Positions 38,075 to 48,090 are shown, counted from the stretch's first letter. The stretch: 64,000 nucleotides of DNA from Paraprevotella clara YIT 11840 (GCF_000233955.1 NZ_JH376591.1:203122-267121), one strand, 5' to 3'. The notes: a model not told the origin generated them from the sequence alone. Translations and numbers: made by a program.

Positions 38075-38169
38075 TCTGAATAAGGAAAACGGTTTGGTGT
38101 TTTTTTTTAAGGGAATGAGCGGCTTCCTTGCTTCTTACGAATGTCCTGCCCATGCGAGGCTGAGCACGT
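38075..38169. repeat. direct repeat B: native 3' end of comF
   Basis: The 95-bp partner of 36312-36406, here continuous with the intact comF gene. The spacing between copies is 1763 bp and encloses only the RhuM-Fic pair. Confidence 0.85.
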
Positions 38170-38878
38170 TGAAGCGGACGCGGCAGGCACGGGCAATGGC
38201 CTCGGCACAGGACAGCATGGTGGCTCCGGTGGTGATGACGTCGTCCACTAACAAGATATGGCGGCCTTCCAAACTCTCGGGATGCCGGACGGCAAAGATG
38301 TCCCGGACGTTCTCGCGCCGTTGCCGGTGGTCCAAGGTGGTTTGGCTCGGATTGGATTTGGTGCGCACCACGCTTGTCGTATCGGTGGGGATGCCGATGG
38401 CTTCGGATATGCCCCACGCTATCCAATCGCTTTGGTTGTAGCCCCGTTGCCGTTTCTTTTTCCGGGACAAGGGAATGGGCACGATAAGGTCTATCCCGTC
38501 GAAAAAGCTTGTGGCTTTCAGTTCCTCGGCCATCATACGTCCCATGGTTTTCCCTACTTCGGGATGGTTATGGTATTTCAGTTCGAACAAAATGCGGCTG
38601 TGAGGAGAGTGTGGGGTGTAATGGAAAAAAGAAATTCCTTTCTCGATGGGAACCAGTCCCCAAAATATGCGGGCGATGTCGTTTTCTTCAAACGAAACGG
38701 TCCGGACACGTGGAAGGTCGGCCTGGCATCGTACGCAGAGCACCTCTTCACCCGGCGACATGCGCCTGCGGCAACAAAGGCAATACCGGGGGAAGAAAAA
38801 GTCCAGAAGGGCTTGTAGGTACGGCGAGAGACTATGTAAAATCCTCTTCTTCCACATGCAGGCAACGCGTAATGGCAT
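38135..38878 (-). CDS. comF: ComF family protein (phosphoribosyltransferase-like)
   Basis: 247 residues from the first ATG; a start at 38857 (MWKKRI) is equally possible. It has an N-terminal zinc finger (CLCCRRR ... CVRCQ) and a C-terminal phosphoribosyltransferase motif (ILLVDDVITTGATM). ComF proteins act in DNA uptake and recombination. It overlaps recX. The last codons are duplicated 1.76 kb away (36312-36406). Confidence 0.88.
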   Translation of the reverse strand: MPLRVACMWKKRILHSLSPYLQALLDFFFPRYCLCCRRRMSPGEEVLCVRCQADLPRVRTVSFEENDIARIFWGLVPIEKGISFFHYTPHSPHSRILFELKYHNHPEVGKTMGRMMAEELKATSFFDGIDLIVPIPLSRKKKRQRGYNQSDWIAWGISEAIGIPTDTTSVVRTKSNPSQTTLDHRQRRENVRDIFAVRHPESLEGRHILLVDDVITTGATMLSCAEAIARACRVRFNVLSLAWAGHS

Positions 38879-39314
38879 TCATTTCAAATCCGCGGCTGAG
38901 GCCGAAGCGGATGAGTTTCCCGTTACGCTCATAGTCGGAAGCAGCCTTCACGCTCCGGGCTTTGCTTTGCAGAAGCTTACGGAGGACACACAGGTATTCC
39001 TCTTCTTCGATTTCGGTCAGTGCCTCCCGGCAACACGTGTCGGGAATGTTTTTAAGTCGGAAGGCTTGCATGATTTTAATGCGCCCCCATTGGTTATATC
39101 TGAATTTGTCCCGTACGAAACACCGGCTGAACCGGGCTTCGTCGATGAATTTTTCCGCTTGGAGGCGTGTGAGCACTTCTTTCTGTTGCGCTGCACCGAG
39201 TCCCCATTTGTCCAGCTTCTTTTGGATGTCGGAAAGACAGTATTCCGCGCCGGAACAGCAGGCCGCAGCCTTGTTGAAGGCTTCTTGTGTGGTCAGTTCT
39301 TTCATTTTCTGCAT
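38832..39314 (-). CDS. recX: RecX family regulator
   Basis: 160 residues, basic and helical, with repeated three-helix RecX modules (QKKLDKWGLGAAQQKEVLTRLQAEKFIDEARF, FRYNQWGRIKIMQAFRLKNIP in shorter pieces). RecX binds RecA and limits filament growth. It overlaps both comF (47 nt) and prmC (13 nt), so the three form a tight operon. Confidence 0.85.
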   Translation of the reverse strand: MQKMKELTTQEAFNKAAACCSGAEYCLSDIQKKLDKWGLGAAQQKEVLTRLQAEKFIDEARFSRCFVRDKFRYNQWGRIKIMQAFRLKNIPDTCCREALTEIEEEEYLCVLRKLLQSKARSVKAASDYERNGKLIRFGLSRGFEMNAITRCLHVEEEDFT

Positions 39315-40156
39315 CGTATCATTCGTTCATTGTCGTAGAAATCTTTCTTCAAAGTGACGTCTCGTAAGCCGAGGCTTTGGAACAGCCGGGTGGTTTCCCA
39401 TCCGTATGCCCTGTTGATTTCCACGTAAAGCCGTCCGCCCTCTTTCAACGTCTTTACGGCATATTCCCCTATTGCCCGATAGAAGAGCAATGGGTCATGG
39501 TCCGGGACAAAGAGCGCTTGCGAAGGTTCGTAGCGCAGCACATTCTCTTCCATGTCCTCCCGTTCGTGCTCGCAGACGTAGGGGGGATTGCTGACGATGA
39601 TGTCCCAAAGCGGGGAATCCTGGTCTTTGGACGGAGAGTCCAGAATGTCCTGACACCGGAAATCCACGGCGGCTCCTAAACGCTCTGCATTCTTCCGGGC
39701 GATGGCAAGGGCTTGCGTGCTGATGTCGATGGCGGACACTTGTGCCTGCGGCAGTTCTTGGGACAGTGTGATGGCTATGCAGCCGCTGCCCGTCCCGATG
39801 TCTAATATGTCGGGTGATGAAAATCCGGATGCCTTTTCGTCCTGTATGATCCACTCCGTCAATTCTTCCGTTTCGGGACGCGGCACAAGGACACCCGGGG
39901 CAACGGAGAAAGTACGGCCGCAGAAATCCGTTTGTCCTAAAACGTATTGTACGGGTTCTTTTTGCGACAGGCGTTTCACAATATTTTCAAGCTCCCGGCG
40001 TTCTTCTAAAGAGAAAGTCCGGTCCCGTCCCATGCAGATGTCGATTGGCGTGAGGCCGAAACGGGTCTCCAAGACAAGGCGGGCTATGGCGCGTGCCTCA
40101 CTGGCCGGGTAGGACATGCAGAGGCGGTCGAAGATATAATTGAAAGAAGCGTTCAT
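39302..40156 (-). CDS. prmC: Release factor glutamine methyltransferase
   Basis: 284 residues from the ATG at 40156 (MNASFNYI); the frame extends to 40180 but a -7 promoter box sits there. Class I methyltransferase with DIGTGSGCIAITL and the N5-glutamine motif NPPY (IIVSNPPYV). It methylates the GGQ glutamine of release factors RF1 and RF2. First gene of prmC-recX-comF and divergent from ribD. Confidence 0.92.
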   Translation of the reverse strand: MNASFNYIFDRLCMSYPASEARAIARLVLETRFGLTPIDICMGRDRTFSLEERRELENIVKRLSQKEPVQYVLGQTDFCGRTFSVAPGVLVPRPETEELTEWIIQDEKASGFSSPDILDIGTGSGCIAITLSQELPQAQVSAIDISTQALAIARKNAERLGAAVDFRCQDILDSPSKDQDSPLWDIIVSNPPYVCEHEREDMEENVLRYEPSQALFVPDHDPLLFYRAIGEYAVKTLKEGGRLYVEINRAYGWETTRLFQSLGLRDVTLKKDFYDNERMIRCRK

Positions 40157-40177
40157 CTCTGTGATGGGTTTGTCGGA

Positions 40178-40185
40178 CAAAAATA
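40178..40185 (-). promoter_or_regulatory. possible -7 element of prmC
   Basis: Minus strand TATTTTTG in the very short gap between the divergent prmC and ribD genes. It supports the shorter prmC start. No clear -33 element. Confidence 0.4.
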
Positions 40186-40207
40186 GGCATTTTTATCGGA
40201 TTGGTAT

Positions 40208-41284
40208 ATGACAACAGACGAAAAATACATGTCCCGTTGCATACAACTGGCACGCAACGGGTTTTATGGCGCAGCACCGAATCCTATGGTGGGGGCTGTC
40301 ATTGTACACGACGGGAAGATTATCGGCGAGGGATACCATGTGCGTTGCGGCGGACCGCATGCCGAGGTGAACGCGATCCGTTTTGTGCGTAATCCCGAGC
40401 TTTTGAAAGAGAGTACGATATACGTAAGTCTGGAGCCTTGCTCGCATTATGGAAAGACGCCTCCTTGTGCCGATTTGATTGTGGAAAAGGGAATTCCCCG
40501 TGTCGTAGTCGGGTGTATGGATCCGTTTGCCAAAGTGGCGGGTCGGGGCATACGGAAATTACAGGAGTCGGGCATCGAGGTCACGGTCGGTGTGCTGGAG
40601 GCCGAGTGTCTGGCACTGAATCGTAGGTTCATTACTTTCCATACGCACCATCGTCCTTATATTACGTTGAAGTGGGCTGAATCGGCCGATGGCTTTATGG
40701 ATAGCCTGCGCACGGACTACGAGAAAGAAAAACCTTACGCATTTTCCACGCCGTACACCCGGATGTTGGTACATCGTTGTCGGGCAGAGCATCAGGCTAT
40801 TTTGGTCGGGCGGCAGACAGCTTTGGCCGACAATCCTTCGCTGAATTTACGAATGTGGCCGGGTAAATCTCCTTTACGCTTGGTGATAGACCGTAGAGGC
40901 GACCTTCCCGGGCATCTTGCTCTTTTTAACGATGGGGCGGAAACGCGTGTATATCTGGATGTTTTGTCCGTTCTTCCTCCGTATGGAAAACAGACGGGAG
41001 TGACTTGCGTACGCTTGGATTTCAGTCGGGATATTTTGCCGCAAATTCTGGATGATTTATACCGTTTGTCTGTCCAATCTCTTTTGGTGGAAGGAGGGCA
41101 TAGGCTGTTGGAAAGTTTCATTTCGGCCGGACTTTGGGATGAAATCAGGGTGGAACAGTCCCCGGTATTTCTAAAAGAGGGCGTCCCGTCTCCGTCATGG
41201 CCTCACGGACGGATACGGACCACAGAGGTGGAAGGCCATTTGCTGGTTCATATACTCTCGTCGCGAGGCAGTTCGGCTGTATAA
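40208..41284 (+). CDS. ribD: Bifunctional riboflavin deaminase/reductase RibD
   Basis: 358 residues. The deaminase domain has the zinc site H51-A-E53 (HAEVNAI), C78 (LEPCSHYG) and C87 (PPCADL). The C-terminal reductase domain holds TLKWAESADGFM and LLVEGGHRLLESF. It carries out two early steps of riboflavin synthesis. Monocistronic as far as I can see. Confidence 0.94.
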   Translation: MTTDEKYMSRCIQLARNGFYGAAPNPMVGAVIVHDGKIIGEGYHVRCGGPHAEVNAIRFVRNPELLKESTIYVSLEPCSHYGKTPPCADLIVEKGIPRVVVGCMDPFAKVAGRGIRKLQESGIEVTVGVLEAECLALNRRFITFHTHHRPYITLKWAESADGFMDSLRTDYEKEKPYAFSTPYTRMLVHRCRAEHQAILVGRQTALADNPSLNLRMWPGKSPLRLVIDRRGDLPGHLALFNDGAETRVYLDVLSVLPPYGKQTGVTCVRLDFSRDILPQILDDLYRLSVQSLLVEGGHRLLESFISAGLWDEIRVEQSPVFLKEGVPSPSWPHGRIRTTEVEGHLLVHILSSRGSSAV

Positions 41285-41298
41285 TCGTGTGGATGAAC

Positions 41299-41329
41299 GC
41301 AAAAATACTTCGATTTATCGAAATTTTGC
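41299..41329 (+). terminator. possible terminator after ribD
   Basis: Imperfect hairpin: GCAAAA...TTCGAT pairs with ATCGAA...TTTTGC around TT. No strong T-run follows. Confidence 0.35.
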
Positions 41330-41347
41330 ATAATTCAACGCTCTATG

Positions 41348-41379
41348 TTTCGTAAAAGTAAAAAATGTGCGTACTTTTG
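41348..41379 (+). promoter_or_regulatory. predicted promoter of the DUF6242-DUF6089-uppS-bamA unit
   Basis: TTTC (41348-41351, one base off), 20-nt spacer, TACTTTTG (41372-41379), 34 nt before the DUF6242 start codon. Confidence 0.6.
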
Positions 41380-41412
41380 TACCTTGATAAATAATATTGT
41401 ATTGATAGATTT

Positions 41413-42786
41413 ATGAAGAAATCCATATTGTCATTGTCTTTAGCCGTGCTTTCCGTGTTATTGATATGCTCGTGTAAGGACGACGACGAGGTTGTGTTGA
41501 GTACCGATTGTTATATCAGCAGTTTCACGTTGGGGAATGTAAAGAGACAGATTACTACGGTAAACTCTGCCGGGCGTGATACCACTTATACCATCTCTTA
41601 TAGTGCTTTGTACTTTCCCATGACGGTCAATCAGTTAGACGGGACGATAGCCAACAAGGACTCTCTTCCTGTCAACAGTGATGTGAAAGCCGTATTGGCC
41701 ACTGTGGAATCTTCAGGAACCGTGGTGTACAAGAAGGTATCCGAGGGAGAGGACGCATGGAAGGCTTATTCTACTTCGGACTCGATTGATTTTACGTCGC
41801 CTTTGACTTTCCGGGTATATTCGCCCGACTATTCGGCAAGCCGTGATTATACTTTGCAGGTGAATGTACACCAACAAGACGGAGAAGTGTTTTCTTGGGA
41901 AAAGGTAGCAGAACCGGCCGTATGGTCGGCTGCGGAAGCAGTAAAAACGGTGGTGTGGAAAGGACGCGTGTGGCTTTACAGTAAGGAAAACGGAAGCGTA
42001 CGCGTGTTTACGGCAGCTTTGTCGGACGGGAAAGATTGGACCGAGCAGCCGGTTTCGGGATGTGCAACGGCCGATGTGGTTACTTTGACGGAGTTTGAAG
42101 ACGCATTGTATATGAGCGGGGTGGACGGAACGTTGATGCGTTCGGAAGACGGACTGAACTGGACTGCTTGTACGGCAGACCGTAGCGTACGTTTGTTGGT
42201 GGCCGACAAGACGCATCTTTATGCGCTTTCGGACGGGCGTGTTTATCGTTCGGCCGATGGTGCGTTATGGCTTGAGGAAGCTTTGGACGAAACTCCGGCT
42301 TTCTTGCCGGTACAGGATTTTGCCACTGTATCTTATACGCAAGAGAATGGCTTGGAGAGGACGTTGTGGATTGGCAACCGCAGTATGAATGATTACCCGT
42401 CAGACGAGGCGGCTATGGTGTGGAGCCATAGTCTGGCCGCAGGGCAGGAAACGGCTGTTTGGGCTTATTTCAATGCCGCGCCGGACAATCATTACGCTTG
42501 TCCCCGTTTGCAATCCCTGAATCTCATACGTTACGATGAGGTGTTGTTGGCTTTGGGCGGTAAGTCACTGGACGGGACGGCCCATAAGGCTTTCGACAAT
42601 ATGTATGTGAGCCGGGATAACGGGGTGACTTGGAAAACCGACGGGGTTTACGTCCTGCCCGGCAATTTGGAAGGAAAAGATGTGTTGATGTCTGTCGCGG
42701 TGGATGCCGAATACCGTGTATGGCTTGTCGCAGGCGGCGAGGTTTGGCGCGGACGGTTGAATCAGTTGGGATTTGAAGACCGTTGA
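41413..42786 (+). CDS. DUF6242 lipoprotein
   Basis: 457 residues with a lipoprotein signal (ICSC, Cys21). An N-terminal Ig-like domain (about 30-155) leads into a beta-propeller-like region with kelch/BNR-style repeats (DALYMSGVDGTLMRSEDGLNW, HLYALSDGRVYRSADGALW in shorter pieces). This fits DUF6242. Role unknown. It precedes DUF6089 and uppS in a run leading to bamA, so it may take part in envelope upkeep. Confidence 0.78.
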   Translation: MKKSILSLSLAVLSVLLICSCKDDDEVVLSTDCYISSFTLGNVKRQITTVNSAGRDTTYTISYSALYFPMTVNQLDGTIANKDSLPVNSDVKAVLATVESSGTVVYKKVSEGEDAWKAYSTSDSIDFTSPLTFRVYSPDYSASRDYTLQVNVHQQDGEVFSWEKVAEPAVWSAAEAVKTVVWKGRVWLYSKENGSVRVFTAALSDGKDWTEQPVSGCATADVVTLTEFEDALYMSGVDGTLMRSEDGLNWTACTADRSVRLLVADKTHLYALSDGRVYRSADGALWLEEALDETPAFLPVQDFATVSYTQENGLERTLWIGNRSMNDYPSDEAAMVWSHSLAAGQETAVWAYFNAAPDNHYACPRLQSLNLIRYDEVLLALGGKSLDGTAHKAFDNMYVSRDNGVTWKTDGVYVLPGNLEGKDVLMSVAVDAEYRVWLVAGGEVWRGRLNQLGFEDR

Positions 42787-42822
42787 TTCAGACGGGCAGA
42801 CTCAAATATAGATACAACGGGG

Positions 42823-43554
42823 ATGAAGAAAATTCTGGTAATACTGTTTCTATTGTGGTTGGGTTTCCCTTGGGAGGGCAAGGCACAGGATGACGTTTAC
42901 CGGATGGAATTGGGCGGCGGCGTAGGCGGATGCTTTTATTTGGGCGATGCCAACAGCAAGCCGTTTGCTCATTTGGGAGCCATGGGAAGTGTTGTGGCGC
43001 GCTACATCTTCAATCCTCGTATGGCGATAAAAGGGAATTTGGCTTTGGGGCATATATCGGGTGAGACGGGGAAAGACTTCTTTCCCGAGAATGCCGGAAG
43101 CGGTGATGCAGACGGAGGCAGGCCTGGCGTGGCGCATTTTAAGCGCAATGTGATAGATTTCGGTGCCCAGTTCGAATTTAACTTCTGGGGATACGGTATC
43201 GGGCGCGGTTACGAAGGATACAGTCGTATCACTCCTTATATGTTAATCGGAGCCGGACTGACATTGGCGCCCAAGCCGGTACAGACCGATGCGGGATTCA
43301 ACATCCCGGTGGGAGTCGGAGTCAAGTTTAAGGTAAGGCCCCGGTTGAATATCGGGTTCGAATGGAGCATGCGTTTTACGACAACAGACCGTTTGGATGT
43401 ATCCAATATGGATGGGGTGATACTTCACGATCCGTACGGTGTGAAGAGCGGTGGTTTTAAGAACAAGGACTGCTATTCGTTTACGATGTTGTCGGTCACT
43501 TATGATTTGTTCCCTAAGTGTGTAAATTGTAATAATATAAAATATGTCTTTTAA
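42823..43554 (+). CDS. DUF6089 outer-membrane beta-barrel protein
   Basis: 243 residues with a signal peptide (cleavage after GKAQ). The mature part has alternating beta-strands ([20 protein letters not shown]) and ends [14 protein letters not shown]. Typical small barrel of the DUF6089 family, commonly encoded just before uppS and bamA. Function unknown. The end overlaps the uppS start by 11 nt. Confidence 0.8.
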   Translation: MKKILVILFLLWLGFPWEGKAQDDVYRMELGGGVGGCFYLGDANSKPFAHLGAMGSVVARYIFNPRMAIKGNLALGHISGETGKDFFPENAGSGDADGGRPGVAHFKRNVIDFGAQFEFNFWGYGIGRGYEGYSRITPYMLIGAGLTLAPKPVQTDAGFNIPVGVGVKFKVRPRLNIGFEWSMRFTTTDRLDVSNMDGVILHDPYGVKSGGFKNKDCYSFTMLSVTYDLFPKCVNCNNIKYVF

Positions 43555-44284
43555 CAACGAAATAGACGCTGCGCGTATTCCTCGCCATGTGGCCATTATT
43601 ATGGATGGTAACGGGCGTTGGGCGAAAGCCAAAGGGTTGCCGCGCACGGCCGGACACCAGGAGGGGGTGGAAACCGTGAAAAAGATTACGGAGGAAGCCG
43701 TCAGATTAGGTGTCAAATACTTGACTTTATATACGTTCTCCACAGAAAACTGGAATCGTCCGGTACCCGAGATTGCGGCACTCATGGGGTTGATTCTCGA
43801 CCATCTTGAAGATGAGATTTTCATGAAGAACAACGTCCGTTTCCGTGTGATTGGCGACATGTCTCGCATTCCGGAAGTCGTGCGGGTGCGTTTGGAAGAA
43901 TGTATGCAGCATACGGCCGCGAACGAGAAGATGACGATGGTCATCGCATTGAGCTATTCTTCCCGTTGGGAATTGGCGCAGGCTATGCGGCAAATAGCCG
44001 AAGAGGTGCAGGCAGGTGCCTTGTTGCCGTCCCAGATTACGGAAGAGACCATAGAAGCCCATCTGGTTACTCGTTTTATGCCGGATCCGGATTTGCTGAT
44101 CCGTACAGGCGGCGAATACCGTATCAGCAATTACCTGTTATGGCAATGTGCCTATACGGAATTTTATTTCTGTGATACCTATTGGCCGGATTTTGATGAG
44201 AACGAGTTCCGCAAGGCTATTGCGGACTACCAATCGCGGGAACGCCGATTTGGCAAGACCAGTGAACAAGTGGCTATAAAATAA
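43544..44284 (+). CDS. uppS: Isoprenyl (undecaprenyl diphosphate) synthase
   Basis: 246 residues. The cis-prenyltransferase signature [14 protein letters not shown] is at the N-terminus and [15 protein letters not shown] with [12 protein letters not shown] at the C-terminus. It makes the C55 lipid carrier for peptidoglycan and surface glycans. Translation is probably coupled to DUF6089. Confidence 0.95.
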   Translation: MSFNNEIDAARIPRHVAIIMDGNGRWAKAKGLPRTAGHQEGVETVKKITEEAVRLGVKYLTLYTFSTENWNRPVPEIAALMGLILDHLEDEIFMKNNVRFRVIGDMSRIPEVVRVRLEECMQHTAANEKMTMVIALSYSSRWELAQAMRQIAEEVQAGALLPSQITEETIEAHLVTRFMPDPDLLIRTGGEYRISNYLLWQCAYTEFYFCDTYWPDFDENEFRKAIADYQSRERRFGKTSEQVAIK

Positions 44285-44297
44285 GCAACACCGACGT

Positions 44298-46931
44298 ATG
44301 AAAACAGTAAAGAGCATCTGTCTTACATTATTAATATTGGGTACGGGTTTTCCATCCGTGCAGGCTCAAACGGAAGAAAAACAAGTAAAGCCAACCGTAG
44401 AATATTCCCGTATTCCCCGTTCCTATACTATCGGAGGAATTTCCGTGGAGGGAGCAAAGAACTATGACGATTATATGCTTATCGGGTTATCCGGACTTAC
44501 GGTCGGCCAGAAAGTAAACATTCCCGGGGAGGAAATCACCGATGCCGTCAAGCGTTTCTGGCGTAACGGTTTGTTCTCGAATGTTTCGATAGAAGCGGAT
44601 AGCGTGGTGGGCGATAAGGTCTACCTTTGCATCAAGCTGACACAGCGTCCGCGTGTATCGCAGATCAATTACAGCGGTGTGAAAAAGGGAGAGCGTGAAG
44701 ATTTGGAAAACCGCATCGGTTTGTTGAAAGACAACCAGCTCACTCCGAACATGATAGACCGTGCGAAGTTCTTGATTAAAAAGTATTTCGATGAAAAGGG
44801 ATACAAGAATGCCGAAATCGAGATTTTGCAGAGAGACGATGTGACCGCACCGGACAAGACCATTGTGGATATTCGTATCGACAAGAAAGAAAAGGTGAAG
44901 ATACACTCCATTACGATTGAGGGAAACCATGCTTTGAGTACGAAGAAGATAAAAGGAACGATGTTCGTTCCGGGCGTTTTCAAGAAAACCAATGAAAAAG
45001 GACGTCCCGGCAGTTGGTTCCGTACGAAGAAATTTATAGAAGAGAAGTACAAGGAAGACAAGGAAAACCTGATAAAGAAGTATAACGAGCTGGGATATCG
45101 TGATGCCGTGATTCTGGAAGACAGTGTGACGCCTCATAATGAGAAGACGGTGGACGTGTACGTGAAGGTGGAAGAAGGTCAAAGGTATTATCTCCGCAAT
45201 ATAGAATGGGTGGGCAATACGATTTATTCCACGACGGCCCTGAATAACCTGCTCCGCATGAAGAAAGGCGATGTGTATAACCAGACGAAACTGGAGGAAC
45301 GTACATCGACTGATGAAGATGCCGTGGGTAATCTTTATTATAATAACGGATATGTGTTCTACCGACTGGATCCGGTGGAAGTGAATATCGACGGCGACTC
45401 GATTGATTTGGAACTCCGTATTACCGAGGGACCGCAGGCTACGATACGTCATATTGCCATCAACGGTAACGACCGTGTGTACGAGAGCGTGGTGCGTCGG
45501 GAATTGCGTACCAAACCCGGCGACTTGTTCAGCAAAGAGGCTTTGGAACGTTCTTTTCGTGAAATCGCTTCGATGGGGCACTTCGATCCGGAACAGATTG
45601 ACCCGAAGGTCGTTCCTTCTCAGTCGGACGGTACGGTGGACATTGATTGGGGATTGGTGTCGAAGTCGAACGACCAAATCGAGTTCTCATTAGGTTACGG
45701 ACAGACGGGTGTGATTGGAAAAATCGGCTTGAAGTTCTCGAATTTCTGTCTGGCCAACTTATTTACGAAGGGCGGTCTTCGTCGGGGAGTCCTGCCGCAG
45801 GGTAACGGAGAGACGTTTAGTATCAGCGGACAGACAAACGGACAGTACTACCAGTCGTACAGTGTCAACTACATGAACCCGTGGTTCGGAGGCAAGCGTC
45901 CTAACGCCTTGTCGTTCTCGGCTTTCTTCTCTAAGCAGACTGACGTGAGCGATAACTATTACAACTCCTCTTACTACAACAGCTACTATAATTATCTGTA
46001 TGGTTATGGTACGAGCGGTTCCAATTATTACGAGAATTTCCTCGATCCGGATTCTTACGTGAAACTGTTTGGTGTGTCATTGGGATGGGGTAAGCGTTTG
46101 CGTTGGCCGGACGACTATTTCCAACTGTCGGCAGACCTCTCGTATCAGCGTTACATCCTGAGGGACTGGAACTATTTCCTTATTTCGAATGGTTCTTGCA
46201 ACAATATAGCTTTGAATCTGGCTTTATCCCGTAATTCCACGGACAATCCGATTTATCCCCGTCGCGGTTCGGAGTTTACATTGTCCGTAGGATTGACGCC
46301 CCCGTATTCTTTGTTTGACAACAAGGACTACAAGAACTTGGCGAACAATTACCAAAGTGCAAGCTATGACCGGGAGATGCAGGAGAAGTACAAATGGATC
46401 GAATATCACAAGTGGAAGTTCAAACTCCGTACTTATACGGCCTTGAGCAGTATGGTGAAGTGTCCGGTGTTGATGACACGCATAGAGTTCGGACTGTTGG
46501 GAGCTTACAATAAATATAAGAAGTCACCGTTTGAGACCTATTATGTCGGGGGAGACGGAATGTCCGGTTACTCTACGACGTACGCCACCGAAACTATCGG
46601 TTTGCGCGGTTACGACAACGGTTCTTTGACGCCAAGCGGATATACGGGGTATGCCTACGACCGTTTCACGTTGGAGTTGCGCTATCCGCTCATGCTGCAA
46701 GGTTCAACGAACATCTATGCGTTGACTTTCATCGAAGGCGGTAATGCGTGGTCGAGCGTGAAAGACTTCAATCCGTTCGACATGAAACGTTCAGCCGGGG
46801 TCGGTGTACGTATATTCTTGCCGATGGTAGGTTTGCTGGGAATCGACTGGGCATACGGTTTCGATGATGTCTTCGGTTCTAAACAATATGGCGGAAGTCA
46901 GTTCCATTTCATTTTGGGACAAGAGTTCTAA
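44298..46931 (+). CDS. bamA: Outer-membrane assembly factor BamA
   Basis: 877 residues with a signal peptide (ending VQAQ). Five POTRA domains span about 40-440 and a 16-strand barrel follows. The barrel carries the SVNYMNPWFGGKRP strand and the loop-6 motif IGLRGYDNG (variant of VRGF). It ends HFILGQEF, with the expected final aromatic. It inserts beta-barrel proteins into the outer membrane. OmpH/Skp chaperones follow directly. Confidence 0.95.
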   Translation: MKTVKSICLTLLILGTGFPSVQAQTEEKQVKPTVEYSRIPRSYTIGGISVEGAKNYDDYMLIGLSGLTVGQKVNIPGEEITDAVKRFWRNGLFSNVSIEADSVVGDKVYLCIKLTQRPRVSQINYSGVKKGEREDLENRIGLLKDNQLTPNMIDRAKFLIKKYFDEKGYKNAEIEILQRDDVTAPDKTIVDIRIDKKEKVKIHSITIEGNHALSTKKIKGTMFVPGVFKKTNEKGRPGSWFRTKKFIEEKYKEDKENLIKKYNELGYRDAVILEDSVTPHNEKTVDVYVKVEEGQRYYLRNIEWVGNTIYSTTALNNLLRMKKGDVYNQTKLEERTSTDEDAVGNLYYNNGYVFYRLDPVEVNIDGDSIDLELRITEGPQATIRHIAINGNDRVYESVVRRELRTKPGDLFSKEALERSFREIASMGHFDPEQIDPKVVPSQSDGTVDIDWGLVSKSNDQIEFSLGYGQTGVIGKIGLKFSNFCLANLFTKGGLRRGVLPQGNGETFSISGQTNGQYYQSYSVNYMNPWFGGKRPNALSFSAFFSKQTDVSDNYYNSSYYNSYYNYLYGYGTSGSNYYENFLDPDSYVKLFGVSLGWGKRLRWPDDYFQLSADLSYQRYILRDWNYFLISNGSCNNIALNLALSRNSTDNPIYPRRGSEFTLSVGLTPPYSLFDNKDYKNLANNYQSASYDREMQEKYKWIEYHKWKFKLRTYTALSSMVKCPVLMTRIEFGLLGAYNKYKKSPFETYYVGGDGMSGYSTTYATETIGLRGYDNGSLTPSGYTGYAYDRFTLELRYPLMLQGSTNIYALTFIEGGNAWSSVKDFNPFDMKRSAGVGVRIFLPMVGLLGIDWAYGFDDVFGSKQYGGSQFHFILGQEF

Positions 46932-46949
46932 TTTAAAAACAGAAGAAAG

Positions 46950-47465
46950 ATGAAAAAGTTATTCACTTTATTGTGTTTGCTCATGATAATGGGCGCACAA
47001 TCAATGGCGCAGAAGTTTGCGTTGGTCGACATGGAGTATATTTTGAAGAATATTCCGGCATACGAGCGTGCCAGCGAGCAGTTGAACCAGGTTTCCAAAA
47101 AATGGCAGGCCGAGGTGGACGCATTGACGGAAGAGGCGCAAACCTTATATAAGAACTATCAGAGTGAGGCCGTTTTCCTGAGCACGGAGCAGAAGACCAA
47201 GAAAGAAGAAGAGATCGTGGCTAAGGAAAAAGAGGCGGCCGAATTGAAGAAGAAATATTTCGGTCCGGAAGGTGAGCTGTTCAAGAAACGTGAAAGCCTG
47301 ATGGCACCCATCCAGGATGAGATATACAATGCAGTGAAAGACATCTCGGACAGTAAAGGATATTCTTTGATTTTGGACCGTGCGTCCGATACCGGTATCA
47401 TTTTTGCATCTCCGAAGATAGATATAAGCAATGAAGTCCTGACGAAATTAGGATATTCCAACTAA
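46950..47465 (+). CDS. OmpH/Skp family periplasmic chaperone, copy 1
   Basis: 171 residues with a signal peptide (ending SMAQ). FALVDMEYILKNIPAY is the family opening, followed by a long charged coiled coil (about 45-110) and the C-terminal YSLILDRASDTGIIFASPKIDIS. Skp trimers hold unfolded outer-membrane proteins. It sits 18 nt after bamA. Confidence 0.92.
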   Translation: MKKLFTLLCLLMIMGAQSMAQKFALVDMEYILKNIPAYERASEQLNQVSKKWQAEVDALTEEAQTLYKNYQSEAVFLSTEQKTKKEEEIVAKEKEAAELKKKYFGPEGELFKKRESLMAPIQDEIYNAVKDISDSKGYSLILDRASDTGIIFASPKIDISNEVLTKLGYSN

Positions 47466-47522
47466 CATTCGTACATTTGCAAGCAATTAAAAAAATAATA
47501 ATATAAAAAATAGAGATATAAG

Positions 47523-48020
47523 ATGAAAAAAGTGATTTTAATGGCATTGTTGCTCGTACCGATGAGCATCTTTGCACAGAAGTTTGGCCATTTCGATTCA
47601 AGTGCCATTATCCAACTCATGCCGGAGTACACCACGGCTCAGACCGAAATCCAGCAGCTTCAGGCTCAGTATGAGAACGACCTGAAACGCATGCAGGACG
47701 AGCTGAAAAAGAAGTCGGAAGAGTACGAAAAAGAGAAAGCGAACCTGTTGGATAACGTAAGACAGCGTCGCGAAACGGAATTGCAAGATTTGTATAACCG
47801 TATCCAACAGAGCTATCAGGACAATCAAAAGTCCTTGCAGGAAACTTCACAGCAGAAGATGCAGGCTATTTCCGACAAGATGCTCGGTGTTATCAAGCAG
47901 ATAGGAACAGAGGGCGGTTATGTCTATATCATGGACGTTTCAGCCGGTATTCCTTATATCAGCACGACGTTGAGTACGGATGTGACGGCAGACATCAAGC
48001 AAAAGTTGGGCTTGAAATAA
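47523..48020 (+). CDS. OmpH/Skp family periplasmic chaperone, copy 2
   Basis: 165 residues, signal peptide ending IFAQ, then KFGHFDSSAIIQLMPEY, a coiled-coil arm (about 40-115) and GGYVYIMDVSAGIPYIS. Paralogue of copies 1 and 3. A strong terminator follows. Confidence 0.92.
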   Translation: MKKVILMALLLVPMSIFAQKFGHFDSSAIIQLMPEYTTAQTEIQQLQAQYENDLKRMQDELKKKSEEYEKEKANLLDNVRQRRETELQDLYNRIQQSYQDNQKSLQETSQQKMQAISDKMLGVIKQIGTEGGYVYIMDVSAGIPYISTTLSTDVTADIKQKLGLK

Positions 48021-48046
48021 GCGGAATATTCCCTGTTTTCATACAA

Positions 48047-48090
48047 AGGCTTCTCCGGCAGTACGAAATGCCAGCCGGAGGAGCCTTTTT
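48047..48090 (+). terminator. terminator after the second OmpH gene
   Basis: AGGCTTCTCCGGC (48047-48059) pairs with GCCGGAGGAGCCT (48074-48086, one G-T) and is followed by TTTTT. Confidence 0.85.

Noticed and set aside
44487..45677. 396-residue open frame opposite bamA
   Set aside because: Antisense to the POTRA domains; composition fits a shadow frame.
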